Source: Thermodesulfovibrio sp.
GTDB taxonomy: Bacteria > Nitrospirota > Thermodesulfovibrionia > Thermodesulfovibrionales > JdFR-85
Length of the DNA stretch: 26,486 nucleotides
Assembly (NCBI GenBank): GCA_027050975.1
Contig: JALUAR010000022.1
Span: forward strand, 1 to 26,486
Direction: 5' to 3'
A program made the translations under genes and the position numbers. This document shows positions 7,951 to 16,249 of the stretch, piece by piece (the stretch's first letter is position 1; every line of letters starts with the position of its first letter). The notes beneath the pieces are model-generated. The model was not told where the DNA came from. It did no database searches and was given only the letters and a program-made list of their open reading frames with translations.

Positions 7951-9687
7951 CTATATAGAATCTCCATTTCCTGGAGAAAGATCAACCGAATGTTCATGGT
8001 AATCATGCTCGTATGATTCCATTGTGTTAGAATTATCCATATTTTTATCTACATCAGAATCAACCTTAAACCATGCAACAAGTGCCCTTAGTTCATTGGA
8101 AAGTCTTGCAAGGTCATTGGTGGCCGTATTAATCTGAAAGATTGCCTCCTGTGATGTTCTGGAAACATTTGCAATATTTTCCATATTGGTCGAGACCTGT
8201 TCAATTGCTGCAGACTGCTCCTCAGTTGCAGTAGCAATGGTCTGTATCATATCGAGACATCGCTCAGAGGCATGTACGATTTTCTCAAGAGACTCTCTGG
8301 ATTGCTCTGCCAGTTTTACGCCCTCTTCTGCCTTTACCTTACTTTCCTCCATGCTCTGTACCGACACATCGGTATCCTGCTGTATCTTTCTGATCATCTC
8401 CGAGATCTCTTCAGTTGCCTTCCCTGTCCTTTCTGCAAGCTTTCTCACCTCATCAGCCACAACTGCAAATCCTCTTCCCTGCTCACCAGCCCTGGCTGCC
8501 TCAATAGCTGCGTTAAGGGCAAGAAGATTGGTCTGGTCAGCTATGTCATTAATTACATTGATAATCTCTCCTATCTGCCTACTGCTTTTACCAAGCTCTT
8601 CTATTGTCCTTGCAGATGTCTCAACGGTCTGAGCTATGCTTAACATGCCTGAAACTGTCTGCTCAACAACTTTCTTACCTTCAGTAGCAACCTCAACAGA
8701 TTCCTTAGCAGCACCTGAAGCATCAGAGGCATTCTTTGTGACATCCAGGATGGTCTGGGACATTTCGGTAATTGCAGTTGCAGATTGCTCAATCTGCTGA
8801 AACTGCTGCTCTATACCAGAGGTAAGCTGTGTGGTTATTGAAGATACCTCTACAGAACTGCTTGCAACTGTATCTGTAGCAGAGGCAATCTCTCCTGCAA
8901 TCCGTCTCAGATTCTCTACCATACGCTTCATTGCCACAAGTAACTGTCCAAACTCATCCCTTCGATCTGTTTCTATCTCCATATTCAGCTCACCACTGGC
9001 CAGATTATTGGCCACAGAGACTCCCTCCTTTAAGGGGACAATTATACTTCTGGTCAAGAACATGCCACTTACTATAACGAATAGGATCGAAAGCAGGGAG
9101 ACAGCCAACATTCCGGTTTTAAGGTTCTTTACTGACTTTACAATGACACCTAATTGCCTTTCCATTCCGTCTATCTGGTCTCTGATAAATGGTTCCAAAA
9201 CTTCGGTAAGATGTTCAGCTACCTCATCAAACTTTTCCATCATCTTGTTTCCCATACTGGGACCACCTTCAACATAAGCTTCAGCCATCTTTTTGCCCAT
9301 CTCATAGTATTCATCTATTCTCATTTTTAATTCCTGGATCTTCTGAACTCCTGCATTATTATTCTCTTTTATATATAATTCCTTAAAAAGTTCTAACCCG
9401 TTAAGAAAAGATCGATAACTCTTTTCCGCCTCATCAAATCCATCATCCAGCCCATCAAGCCCGCGAGTGGCTGATATGTCTGTTAACCATTGTTGTATCT
9501 GAATCACATCTTTACTCATCTGTTCAGCGAGTAGCGCAAACTTTACATTTCTCTCTTTTATCGTTCTGGTCTCCTCAGAGATCCCTTTTGCGACCTGAAA
9601 TGTCCAGATGGCAATTCCAGCGATCAAAGTTAGTGGAACTGCAAAACAGAGTATTATTTTAGTCCCGACTTTAAAGTTCTTCCACAT
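7951..9687 (-). CDS. Methyl-accepting chemotaxis protein
   Basis: A 578-residue transmembrane chemoreceptor. Order: TM1 (about 10-31), a helical periplasmic sensor of ~160 residues likely forming a four-helix bundle, TM2 (about 193-213), HAMP (214-267), then the cytoplasmic signalling coiled coil. The kinase-contact hairpin tip carries the nearly invariant stretch IADQTNLLALNAAIEAARAG, followed by EQGRGFAVVADEVRKLA. There is no C-terminal NWETF-type pentapeptide for CheR/CheB tethering; the tail is acidic and His-rich. The ATG at 9687 is preferred over a TTG one codon upstream, because GAGGG precedes it. Transcription is probably by sigma-28 (site at 9738-9764). No che or fla genes are adjacent, so it is an orphan receptor; its ligand is unknown. 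Confidence 0.95.
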   Translation of the reverse strand: MWKNFKVGTKIILCFAVPLTLIAGIAIWTFQVAKGISEETRTIKERNVKFALLAEQMSKDVIQIQQWLTDISATRGLDGLDDGFDEAEKSYRSFLNGLELFKELYIKENNNAGVQKIQELKMRIDEYYEMGKKMAEAYVEGGPSMGNKMMEKFDEVAEHLTEVLEPFIRDQIDGMERQLGVIVKSVKNLKTGMLAVSLLSILFVIVSGMFLTRSIIVPLKEGVSVANNLASGELNMEIETDRRDEFGQLLVAMKRMVENLRRIAGEIASATDTVASSSVEVSSITTQLTSGIEQQFQQIEQSATAITEMSQTILDVTKNASDASGAAKESVEVATEGKKVVEQTVSGMLSIAQTVETSARTIEELGKSSRQIGEIINVINDIADQTNLLALNAAIEAARAGEQGRGFAVVADEVRKLAERTGKATEEISEMIRKIQQDTDVSVQSMEESKVKAEEGVKLAEQSRESLEKIVHASERCLDMIQTIATATEEQSAAIEQVSTNMENIANVSRTSQEAIFQINTATNDLARLSNELRALVAWFKVDSDVDKNMDNSNTMESYEHDYHEHSVDLSPGNGDSI

Positions 9688-9737
9688 CAATAAAATCCCT
9701 CGCTTTCTTGCAATAATCTCATAAGTCCTTATTTTAT

Positions 9738-9764
9738 CTATCGGCCATTCTTTTAGTAACTTTA
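9738..9764 (-). promoter_or_regulatory. Sigma-28 (FliA) promoter of the chemoreceptor gene
   Basis: On the minus strand TAAAGTTA (9764-9757), an 11-base spacer and GCCGATAG (9745-9738) match the FliA consensus TAAAGTTT-N11-GCCGATAA at all but one base in each half. It lies ~50 bases before the ATG of the chemotaxis receptor, which is a classic FliA target. Confidence 0.8.
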
Positions 9765-10124
9765 ATAAAAAATATAAAAATTTACAAAAATTAAAGAATA
9801 TTGAAATAAATTATCTGAAGTGCTTGCCATAACATCGAGGAACAGTGGACTCTCCAGAAAAGGAAATTCAACTTCCTTTTCTGGATTCAGAAGCAAGGCC
9901 ATGAAGTTCAGCACTGATGCAAAAACACGCCAGAGGTGTATAGCAATGTTAAGGAAAGTTCTTTCTTATATTGCCTGCCTTCGGTTTTTTTGGATTTGCA
10001 GCAAGCAGGCATTTAAATCTGCTCAAAATTAGTATCCCTTTTTAATTCTTACCGAAAACCAATATTTCAACATACCTACTATCTGAAACAACATTTAAGC
10101 TTGTTGAAATTCAGCCGGATCTCG
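9765..10124. other. Intergenic stretch with a strong hairpin, no gene seen
   Basis: This gap between the chemoreceptor promoter and the end of the hybrid kinase gene holds no convincing coding frame. A plus-strand frame at 9820-10032 has no homology I recognise and no ribosome-binding site. A perfect 13-base inverted repeat TCCAGAAAAGGAA (9853-9865) / TTCCTTTTCTGGA (9873-9885) with a 7-base loop is present. A weaker 7-base stem TGCCTGC (9974-9980) / GCAGGCA (10007-10013) lies further on. Neither is followed by a T-run. Confidence 0.6.
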
Positions 10125-11987
10125 CTAATAAGCATCCAGAACCTCTCTCAGCTTGGCAGACAGAGCACTGGGCAGTATGGGTTTACTAATGAAAGCAGAA
10201 CCTGGCTCTAAATTATCAAAGCGGGTTATTATGTTATCCATATACCCGGACATATAAATAACCTTCAGGTCAGGATAAATCCTCGTGAGAGCCTTTGCCA
10301 GTTCCCTGCCGTTCATTCCCGGCATAATTATATCCGTCAGCAAAAGATCTATCTTTTCTGCGCTGCTGTGGCAGATTTCCAATGCCTGCATGCCCGTAGG
10401 TGCGGTAATGATTTTATATCCGAGAGGCTGCAAACTTTCAGCGATTATCTTCCGTACCGAAGGCTCGTCATCCACTACCAGGATGGTTTCGTTGCCGTGC
10501 AACATCATGTTTTTTGTTCTATCAGTAGTCACTTTTTCTGCCTCTTCTGTTACAGCCGGAAAATAAATCTTAAAGGTGGTACCAACGCCTGGTTCGCTAT
10601 AAACCGCTATATGACCGTTAAGTTGTTTGACTATTCCGTAAACCGTTGCGAGCCCTAAACCTGTCCCTTTTCCCATCTCTTTGGTTGTAAAAAAGGGTTC
10701 AAATATCTTTTCCCGTACATCCGCGGTCATACCGTGGCCTGTATCGGTCATGGAAAGTACAACATAGGAGCCGGCTTTTAGATCCTCGTAATTCCTTACA
10801 TAATCCTCATCCAATTCTATTTTCTCTATCTCGATAATCAGTCGGCCTCCGTGAGGCATAGCATCTCTTGCATTGACTGCCAGATTCATTATAACCTGCT
10901 CTATCTGTCCTCGATCCGCCTTGATGTTTGTGAAGGCGGTGTGAGTTTTTAGTTCCATTTCCACATCCTCTCCAATCAAACTCTCAAGAATCATCCACAT
11001 ATTTTTAATAATATCCGTCAGATTTACAACCCTTATCTCCATAATCTGCTTGCGGCTGAAGGCCAGTAACTGTCGGGTAAGAGAGGCTGCTCTCTCACTT
11101 GCTTCATAAATTATCTCTATATTCTTATATAAAGGATCATCTTTCTGAAGCCTCATTAAGACCATCTCGCTGTAGCCCAGTACAGTACTTAGCATATTGT
11201 TAAAATCGTGGGCTATACCACCGGCAAGTCGGCCGATTGCCTCCATTTTTTGTGAGTGCAGCAGCTGAGCCCTTAGTTTTTCGCTTTCCTTTTCTGCCTG
11301 TTTTCGCTCCTCTATCTCCCTTTCCAATTCATTGCGTGCCTGGCGTAATGCCTGCATTTTCACATACTGTTGGTAAAATATCATTCCCACAAGGTAGAGT
11401 AAGAACAGTCCCGATAACGTCAAAAAGATTCGATTTGCCCTACTTCCAAGCTCGATGTCACGATGAATCGGTATCTCACCTTCACCTAATTTACTCATGG
11501 TAGCAAGGAAGGCTGATGAGGATTGCCCAAATATGGAGAGCATGTGTTCGTTAGAAGCCCTATAAGTGCCATCATGCAAATTTTCCGAAAAATGTTTTAG
11601 CAGGGAATTTACAATTTCCTCCCATTCTTTATATATCTTTCTCAACTCCTTTACTCGTTCCAGCAGTTCCGGATTGTAAGTTGCCAGTTTTTCATACAAT
11701 TGAAGAAAAGTGTTAGCCTCATCTATAGCAAATTTGAGATCACGTAAGGCTACCTCTGTATCCTTGTTTCTTAATAAACGTGTTTCCGCTTCTTTAATCA
11801 GTAGAAAGGGACGTCGCATGGCATCCAGCATCTGGATAGCCTTTTTGCCACGTTCTCCTTTTATTATTTTGGAGGGCAGTTTGAAGACAAACACCAGTCC
11901 GATAAATAAAATACCACCGACGAGTATATGGATAACGAGTGTCTTTACAGTAAAGTTGTCTTTTAATTGAAAATGTGATAGAGACAT
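10125..11987 (-). CDS. Hybrid sensor histidine kinase with receiver domain
   Basis: A 620-residue inner-membrane signalling protein. Order: TM1 (about 14-36), a helical periplasmic sensor (~37-185), TM2 (186-206), a coiled coil (211-245), HisKA with the phosphorylated histidine H260 in GGIAHDFNNML, an HATPase domain (N372 in the N box, DTGHGM at 415-420, GTGLGLATVYG), and a C-terminal receiver (about 500-618) with acidic pocket VVDDEP and phospho-acceptor D552 in LLLTDIIMPG. The HDFNN-type H box and terminal receiver are usual in kinases feeding NtrC-type or stand-alone receivers. No partner regulator is adjacent. There is no PAS domain, so sensing is probably periplasmic or in the membrane. 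The start lacks a clear ribosome-binding site. Confidence 0.93.
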   Translation of the reverse strand: MSLSHFQLKDNFTVKTLVIHILVGGILFIGLVFVFKLPSKIIKGERGKKAIQMLDAMRRPFLLIKEAETRLLRNKDTEVALRDLKFAIDEANTFLQLYEKLATYNPELLERVKELRKIYKEWEEIVNSLLKHFSENLHDGTYRASNEHMLSIFGQSSSAFLATMSKLGEGEIPIHRDIELGSRANRIFLTLSGLFLLYLVGMIFYQQYVKMQALRQARNELEREIEERKQAEKESEKLRAQLLHSQKMEAIGRLAGGIAHDFNNMLSTVLGYSEMVLMRLQKDDPLYKNIEIIYEASERAASLTRQLLAFSRKQIMEIRVVNLTDIIKNMWMILESLIGEDVEMELKTHTAFTNIKADRGQIEQVIMNLAVNARDAMPHGGRLIIEIEKIELDEDYVRNYEDLKAGSYVVLSMTDTGHGMTADVREKIFEPFFTTKEMGKGTGLGLATVYGIVKQLNGHIAVYSEPGVGTTFKIYFPAVTEEAEKVTTDRTKNMMLHGNETILVVDDEPSVRKIIAESLQPLGYKIITAPTGMQALEICHSSAEKIDLLLTDIIMPGMNGRELAKALTRIYPDLKVIYMSGYMDNIITRFDNLEPGSAFISKPILPSALSAKLREVLDAY

Positions 11988-12090
11988 TGCAGACTATCTT
12001 CTGGATAACTCCAATTTAAAATTCAAATAGTCGCTGGAATATAGTAGAAAAAATTACAACACAATAGCAAGTATTTAATATATAAATTTA

Positions 12091-12210
12091 AGTGTCTCCA
12101 ACATATTCGCAGGCGGACTGTTTGTGGGAACCTTTCTGACCCTTGTCTATACCCCTGTCTTTTATTTAATCAAAGAGTGGATTCTGGATAGAGTGCTTAG
12201 AAGGAATTAA
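12091..12210 (+). pseudogene. C-terminal remnant of an RND efflux pump (AcrB/CzcA family)
   Basis: The plus-strand frame ending in TAA at 12208-12210 reads NIFAGGLFVGTFLTLVYTPV followed by FYLIKEWILDRVLRRN. This is the last transmembrane helix and basic tail of an inner-membrane RND pump (compare the AGGL..GT.LTL...PV.YLL pattern of HAE1/HME pumps). An in-frame stop at 12076-12078 and no recognisable pump sequence upstream show that about 1,000 residues are gone. The remnant stop overlaps the complement of the convergent kinase stop (12207-12209). It implies a convergent pump gene once sat here and was lost by deletion or by arrival of the hybrid kinase region. Too short to be functional. Confidence 0.72.
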
Positions 12211-13610
12211 TCCAGACTTACAGGAAACGACAGGATAAATGTACTTCCCTTACCAGGGCTACTTTCAAGCCTTATCTCTCCACCATGGGCTCTTATTATC
12301 TCTTTAACTATGCTTAACCCGAGGCCAGTTCCTTCGGTATTTCTAACACTGTCAGCCCGGAAGAATCTGTCAAATATCTTCTCTGCGTCCTCTTTGTCAA
12401 TCCCCATACCTGTATCTTTTATACTCACCTCTATGGAGCCGCTGTCTGTTTTAACGGAAACCTCTACAGAGCCTCCCTTCCTGTTGTATCTTATGGCATT
12501 GTCAAGCAGGTTGAGAAACGCCTCCGTCAGTCTATCGCTATCACCTCTGATTGTTGATTCAGACTCTACATTGACAATGATATCAATATCCTTCTGTCTG
12601 GCAAAGGCTTTCACCATCTCAATGGCATGAGATATACAATCACTAAGAAGAAACTCCCTGAACTCCCCTGAACGTAGCAGCCCGGAATCAAGCCTTGCAA
12701 GGTTCAGTATGTTATCAAGGGTCTTTTTCATCATCTCTGCCTTATCCTTTATGGTTAGCAGTGAATCCTTATATTCTTCAGCGGTTCTCTTCTTCTGAAG
12801 GGTTACATCACATTCAGCCATAATAACGGAAAGCGGTGTTTTGAGCTCATGAGACGCATCAGAGAGGATTCTCTTCTCAATATCAAAGGCAACTTTCAGT
12901 CTTTGAAGCATTGCGTTAAAGGAAATGGCAAGTCCCTTTAGCTCCTTCACATCTGGCTCCTCAATCCTCTGCTCCAGGGTCCTGTGTGTAATCTTCTCAA
13001 TCTTCTGAGAAAACAATCTCAAGGGTCTCAGTGATATGGACACAATCCAGTAACCTCCTGCTCCTATGAGAAGAATAATTATGGGAGCAGCAATTATCAG
13101 AAAATGTCTGAGCCTCTTCAGGAGATCCAGGCTATCCTGAAGGCTATGAGCTACATACACGGTGGTCTTTCTGCCAAGAAAATCAAAGTTGCTTTGCAAG
13201 ACCCTGATAGGTTCCCCCGCAGGACCGATGGAGGTGTAGAACCTTTCATTATCTGCAATATGTTTTACAGAAGAGATTGCCTTTGTCAGGTCAAAATCCC
13301 TATCCACTAAAGACTCTGAAGCAGCAAGCACATCGCCATCCATAACCACCTTGTAGTAATGGCCTGAGCGGGGAATGGAGTATTCTCCGTGTATAATCTC
13401 GGTAAGTTCAAGTTCCACTCTGCCATCTTCAATATGAAGTAGCCCCTTGATTATCTGTGATTTGGAGTGTAGCAGGTGGTCAACAGAGGAGAAGATCAGC
13501 GTCTTAACCTCCTTATAGAGCACCCCTCCGAGCAGCAGGAGAAAAAGACAGATGAATAAAAAGAACCATAAAACCAGCCTTCCCTTTATGGAATTAGAAA
13601 AGGATCTCAT
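12207..13610 (-). CDS. Sensor histidine kinase, EnvZ/CusS-like
   Basis: A 467-residue membrane kinase: TM1 (11-32), a periplasmic sensor of ~135 residues, TM2 (169-192), HAMP (193-245), HisKA with H254 in SDASHELKTPL, and HATPase with N371 in NLLDNAIRYN, DTGMGID and GTGLGLSIV. It phosphorylates the OmpR-type regulator encoded one base upstream. The SLRPLRLFSQKIEKI start of HAMP and the overall plan resemble CusS/heavy-metal and antimicrobial-stress kinases. It is the last gene of a four-gene operon with a DUF5666-like protein and a DUF2231-like membrane protein. The adjacent RND pump remnant suggests the system may once have regulated an efflux pump (inference). Confidence 0.92.
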   Translation of the reverse strand: MRSFSNSIKGRLVLWFFLFICLFLLLLGGVLYKEVKTLIFSSVDHLLHSKSQIIKGLLHIEDGRVELELTEIIHGEYSIPRSGHYYKVVMDGDVLAASESLVDRDFDLTKAISSVKHIADNERFYTSIGPAGEPIRVLQSNFDFLGRKTTVYVAHSLQDSLDLLKRLRHFLIIAAPIIILLIGAGGYWIVSISLRPLRLFSQKIEKITHRTLEQRIEEPDVKELKGLAISFNAMLQRLKVAFDIEKRILSDASHELKTPLSVIMAECDVTLQKKRTAEEYKDSLLTIKDKAEMMKKTLDNILNLARLDSGLLRSGEFREFLLSDCISHAIEMVKAFARQKDIDIIVNVESESTIRGDSDRLTEAFLNLLDNAIRYNRKGGSVEVSVKTDSGSIEVSIKDTGMGIDKEDAEKIFDRFFRADSVRNTEGTGLGLSIVKEIIRAHGGEIRLESSPGKGSTFILSFPVSLD

Positions 13611-13611
13611 T

Positions 13612-14280
13612 CTATTCCTTTAATATATAACCTGCCCCTCTGACAGTATGTATCAGTTTCTTCTCAAACCCCTTATCAAGTTTCTTTCGCAGATAATTGA
13701 TATAAACATCTATAACATTACTGTCGGGGTCTGAATTAATATCATATATATGTTCCAGGAGCTCTGTCCTTGAGATAACCTTACCTCTGTTAAGGGCAAG
13801 GTATTCCAGGATTTTGTATTCCTTCGCCGTAAGTTTTATCTCCTTGCCACCACGATAAACTGTATTAGAGTTCATATCAATCTTAAGGTCTGCAATCTCT
13901 ATAGAAGAAGATGAACTTCCCTTGTGTCTCCTCAGCACAGCCCTTAACCTTGCAATGAGCTCTGAGAAATTAAATGGCTTCACCATATAATCATCGGCAC
14001 CCAGGTTAAGCCCTTTGACCCTCTCTTCCACATCTCCCTTTGCTGTAAGCACAATAACCGGAACATCCTTTTTAGACTGTCTCAACCTTTCAAGTATCTG
14101 GAATCCCTGTATTCCTGGAAGCATGAGATCCAGAACAATGGCATCGTAAGGGAAATTCTCAGCAAGATAAAGCCCTTCTTCACCATCATAGGCCGTCTCT
14201 ACAGTAAATGAATTCTCCTCCAGACCCCTTTTTAATACCCTTACAAGGTCCTTTTCGTCTTCAATGATCAATACTTTCAT
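13612..14280 (-). CDS. OmpR/PhoB-family response regulator
   Basis: A 222-residue DNA-binding regulator: receiver domain (1-120) with the acidic pair E7/D8, phospho-acceptor D51 in IVLDLMLPG, T79 and K101, followed by a winged-helix domain (about 128-222) ending in HTVRGAGYILKE, the typical wing. It is encoded between a DUF2231-like membrane protein (3-base gap) and its kinase (1-base gap), so expression is coupled. It probably autoregulates the operon through the direct repeat at 15384-15400, because OmpR-family dimers bind head-to-tail repeats with an 11-base period. Confidence 0.95.
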   Translation of the reverse strand: MKVLIIEDEKDLVRVLKRGLEENSFTVETAYDGEEGLYLAENFPYDAIVLDLMLPGIQGFQILERLRQSKKDVPVIVLTAKGDVEERVKGLNLGADDYMVKPFNFSELIARLRAVLRRHKGSSSSSIEIADLKIDMNSNTVYRGGKEIKLTAKEYKILEYLALNRGKVISRTELLEHIYDINSDPDSNVIDVYINYLRKKLDKGFEKKLIHTVRGAGYILKE

Positions 14281-14283
14281 CTC

Positions 14284-14775
14284 TTAATCATTATCATCAT
14301 AGTAGAATTTCTCGGTTATGCCTTTATAAAGATTATCGCCCCTTATTTCAGGATGGCCAACCAATCCGCCTCTGTTTCCCGTAAACCCCAGTATAGCAAA
14401 GTTTATAAGAGCAACCATGAACATAAACCAGAGAACCTTAGTCTTAATCGTACCTGATTTCTTATTAATTATTATACTAACAATAGCAAAGATACATATT
14501 GCCAGAGAGAAGACGAGGGCAATTGTGGCCACATTCTCATGATAGTCAATTAATCCCTCTGTTATCCATGGAAGGTGTTCAACCCTTTCTTCAGCGGCCA
14601 TACCTGCAAGATATGCAGGTATGGCCATCAGGGCAGTAGCAATGGTTGCATAGTTGGCAAATCTTCCAACTGAATCATTCTTTGTCAACGCTGACCATAG
14701 AAATGTGGTTGAGACAAAAAGCATTCCCACGATCGGTACATGCGTAAGTACAAGATGCAGGTGTATAGCATCCAT
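14284..14775 (-). CDS. DUF2231-like four-helix membrane protein
   Basis: A 163-residue inner-membrane protein with four predicted helices (about 7-28, 40-60, 83-103, 115-135). The N-terminal MDAIHLHLVLTHVP segment with H5, H7 and H12, the mid-protein HENVA, and the ending TGNRGGLVGHPEIRG are characteristic of the DUF2231 group (COG4244). Conserved histidines in helices suggest a haem or metal role for this family, but that is not established here. It starts with AAGGAGG five bases after the DUF5666-like gene and ends three bases before the response regulator, so it belongs to the same stimulus-response operon and may be an effector or accessory sensor. Confidence 0.75.
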   Translation of the reverse strand: MDAIHLHLVLTHVPIVGMLFVSTTFLWSALTKNDSVGRFANYATIATALMAIPAYLAGMAAEERVEHLPWITEGLIDYHENVATIALVFSLAICIFAIVSIIINKKSGTIKTKVLWFMFMVALINFAILGFTGNRGGLVGHPEIRGDNLYKGITEKFYYDDND

Positions 14776-14780
14776 TTATA

Positions 14781-15338
14781 CTACCTCCTTTTCACCTCTA
14801 TTTCATGAGCAACAAATATGTCACCCGCCGGATTACCCTTCACCTCAACATAGGCACCGATAGAGAGCCTTCCATGCTCTTCCTTTATGCGTGTGTGTTT
14901 GCCAACCTTTACTCCTCTGCCGTTAATTATCCATATCCCTTCCTTTCTGTCTTTTGGCATCCACTCCACAACACCGTAGAATTTACTGCTATAGGAAGGT
15001 TTGTAAGTTCCGCCTCTTTTCACCTCAATCTTGTATGCCCTGAAAGTGTCTCCCGAGTATGTGCCCTTTACTTCAACATATGCTCCTACCGTAGCCCTGC
15101 CATACTCTTCCTCTATATATGTCTGCTTTGTAACAAGAACCCTTCTGCCATCCACAATCCAGACTCCTTCGTATCCCATCTCAGGCATACTCTCAACCAC
15201 TCCGTAAAACTTTGCACTGTTTCCATTCCAGCCCCTTCCGTGCTCATACCATTCATCCTCACTTGCCAGAGATTTGCCGGTTACGAAGAGCAAAACCCCA
15301 ACTATCGTCACTAAAACTATCAATTTTTTTGCTTCCAT
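14781..15338 (-). CDS. Exported protein with two tandem DUF5666-like OB domains
   Basis: A 185-residue exported protein: signal peptide (1-26, cleavage about SLA-SE), a short His/Trp-rich linker, then two copies of a ~67-residue module (42-108 and 118-184). Each copy runs KFYGVVE.MP....G.WI..GR.V.V...T.I.EE.GR...GAYVEVKG...GD.F.A..IEVKR, an internal duplication at roughly 60% identity. The pattern matches DUF5666/YgiW-type small OB-folds found in the periplasm. First gene of the two-component operon, with AAGGAGG before the ATG. YgiW-like proteins accompany stress-responsive two-component systems (for example QseBC), so it is a plausible periplasmic partner or target of the kinase. Exact ligand unknown. 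Confidence 0.75.
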   Translation of the reverse strand: MEAKKLIVLVTIVGVLLFVTGKSLASEDEWYEHGRGWNGNSAKFYGVVESMPEMGYEGVWIVDGRRVLVTKQTYIEEEYGRATVGAYVEVKGTYSGDTFRAYKIEVKRGGTYKPSYSSKFYGVVEWMPKDRKEGIWIINGRGVKVGKHTRIKEEHGRLSIGAYVEVKGNPAGDIFVAHEIEVKRR

Positions 15339-15366
15339 GGTTTCTACCTCCTTGCTTTTTGTTTTA

Positions 15367-15400
15367 ATTTTATCAAAGAGAAGATTAAAGAAAGATTAAA
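15367..15400 (-). promoter_or_regulatory. OmpR-family direct-repeat operator with -10 box
   Basis: On the minus strand TTTAAT-CTTTC-TTTAAT (15400-15384) exactly fits the PmrA-box pattern YTTAAK-N5-YTTAAK, an 11-base direct repeat. TAAAAT (15372-15367) follows 11 bases later as a candidate -10. No good -35 is present, as expected for an activator-dependent promoter. The DUF5666-like gene starts 28 bases downstream, so the operon's own regulator is the obvious ligand. Confidence 0.6.
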
Positions 15401-15625
15401 GAGATCCGATATCAGCAATTAATGATCGTCTTTGATATTAGGGGGTCTATAGTTTTATCCAACGAAGGCAAGCCAGCTACAACGTATAACTATCTTAAAG
15501 GAGTAGTAGAAGGAATGCACATGGATTTAAAAAGGAAGTAAGTTCTTTGCATATAAACTTAGAAAGGAAAGTGTATTAGCTTACGCTCAAACAGCCTTGC
15601 TTTCCTACGATCCTCAGGTAATTAT

Positions 15626-16102
15626 TTATCTGCCATATTTACTGCAGAGTTCCTCTATAAATGATTGAAGCTCATCCGGTTCAGGTAGCACCTCCGGTAT
15701 CTCTACCCCTAACATTGTGGCTTTATTGATTTTTCTCAGAAGCTCCAGAGCACAGTGTTTGATCACCTCTTCGGCAAATCCCTCGGGCGCATTCTCTATC
15801 ACAAGCATCTCCCGGTACCAGCCATGCCCGGGAGGAACAATTCCGTCACAATCATTACTTTGTATGCTCTTCGGAGTTGCTCCTTTTGAAAGTGCCATGG
15901 ACCTTACCTCATGATTTACAATCTGCAACCCCCTCATGGCCGGATTTGAGCACAGACCATGACGCCCCTTTGTAATGGGAAGAAACCTGAACAGATGAAC
16001 ACCCGAGCAGTAGATTAAAGTATTGTCCTTTCCGCTTTCATAGGGTCTAACTGAAAAGTATAAAAAGCTGTTTATGTAGTCATATCTCTTCTGTGCACTC
16101 AT
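15626..16102 (-). CDS. Hypothetical soluble protein
   Basis: A 158-residue protein I do not recognise. It has no signal peptide or membrane segment. The N-terminal half is mixed (YDYINSFLYFSVRPYES), the middle contains GLCSNPAMRGLQIVNHEVRSM and GIVPPGHGWYREM, and the C-terminal ~60 residues are helical and acidic (ENAPEGFAEEVIKHCALELLRK...). Four cysteines are spread along it without a metal-binding pattern. Codon use resembles the neighbours and the frame is intact. It is monocistronic, preceded by an extended -10 promoter 31 bases upstream, but there is no Shine-Dalgarno sequence at the ATG. Confidence 0.6.
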   Translation of the reverse strand: MSAQKRYDYINSFLYFSVRPYESGKDNTLIYCSGVHLFRFLPITKGRHGLCSNPAMRGLQIVNHEVRSMALSKGATPKSIQSNDCDGIVPPGHGWYREMLVIENAPEGFAEEVIKHCALELLRKINKATMLGVEIPEVLPEPDELQSFIEELCSKYGR

Positions 16103-16132
16103 TTTTACGCTTTTTTCAAAGGGAGTTTTTCT

Positions 16133-16141
16133 ATTATAGCA
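16133..16141 (-). promoter_or_regulatory. Extended -10 promoter of the 158-residue hypothetical
   Basis: On the minus strand TGC-TATAAT (16141-16133) is a perfect extended -10 element. The -35 region at 17-base spacing (ATTCCA) is poor, which extended -10 promoters tolerate. Predicted start ~16126, giving a ~24-base leader to the ATG at 16102. Confidence 0.45.
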
Positions 16142-16249
16142 TACAAAAGGAATGGTGGAATGACCAAAGCCCGTTTAACCTTCGTTAGGCCTTTTATGTC
16201 TCAACCTCAGAGAACAAAACATGACGGTTATGGCTGTAATATAAAGCCT

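Noticed and set aside
9820..10032. Plus-strand 70-codon frame in the gap next to the hybrid kinase
   Set aside because: No ribosome-binding site or family similarity, and it runs through a perfect 13-base stem-loop, so it is better explained as non-coding DNA.
15422..15541. Plus-strand 39-codon ORF (MIVFDIRGSIVL...) upstream of the two-component operon
   Set aside because: No Shine-Dalgarno sequence, no promoter seen and no recognisable similarity.
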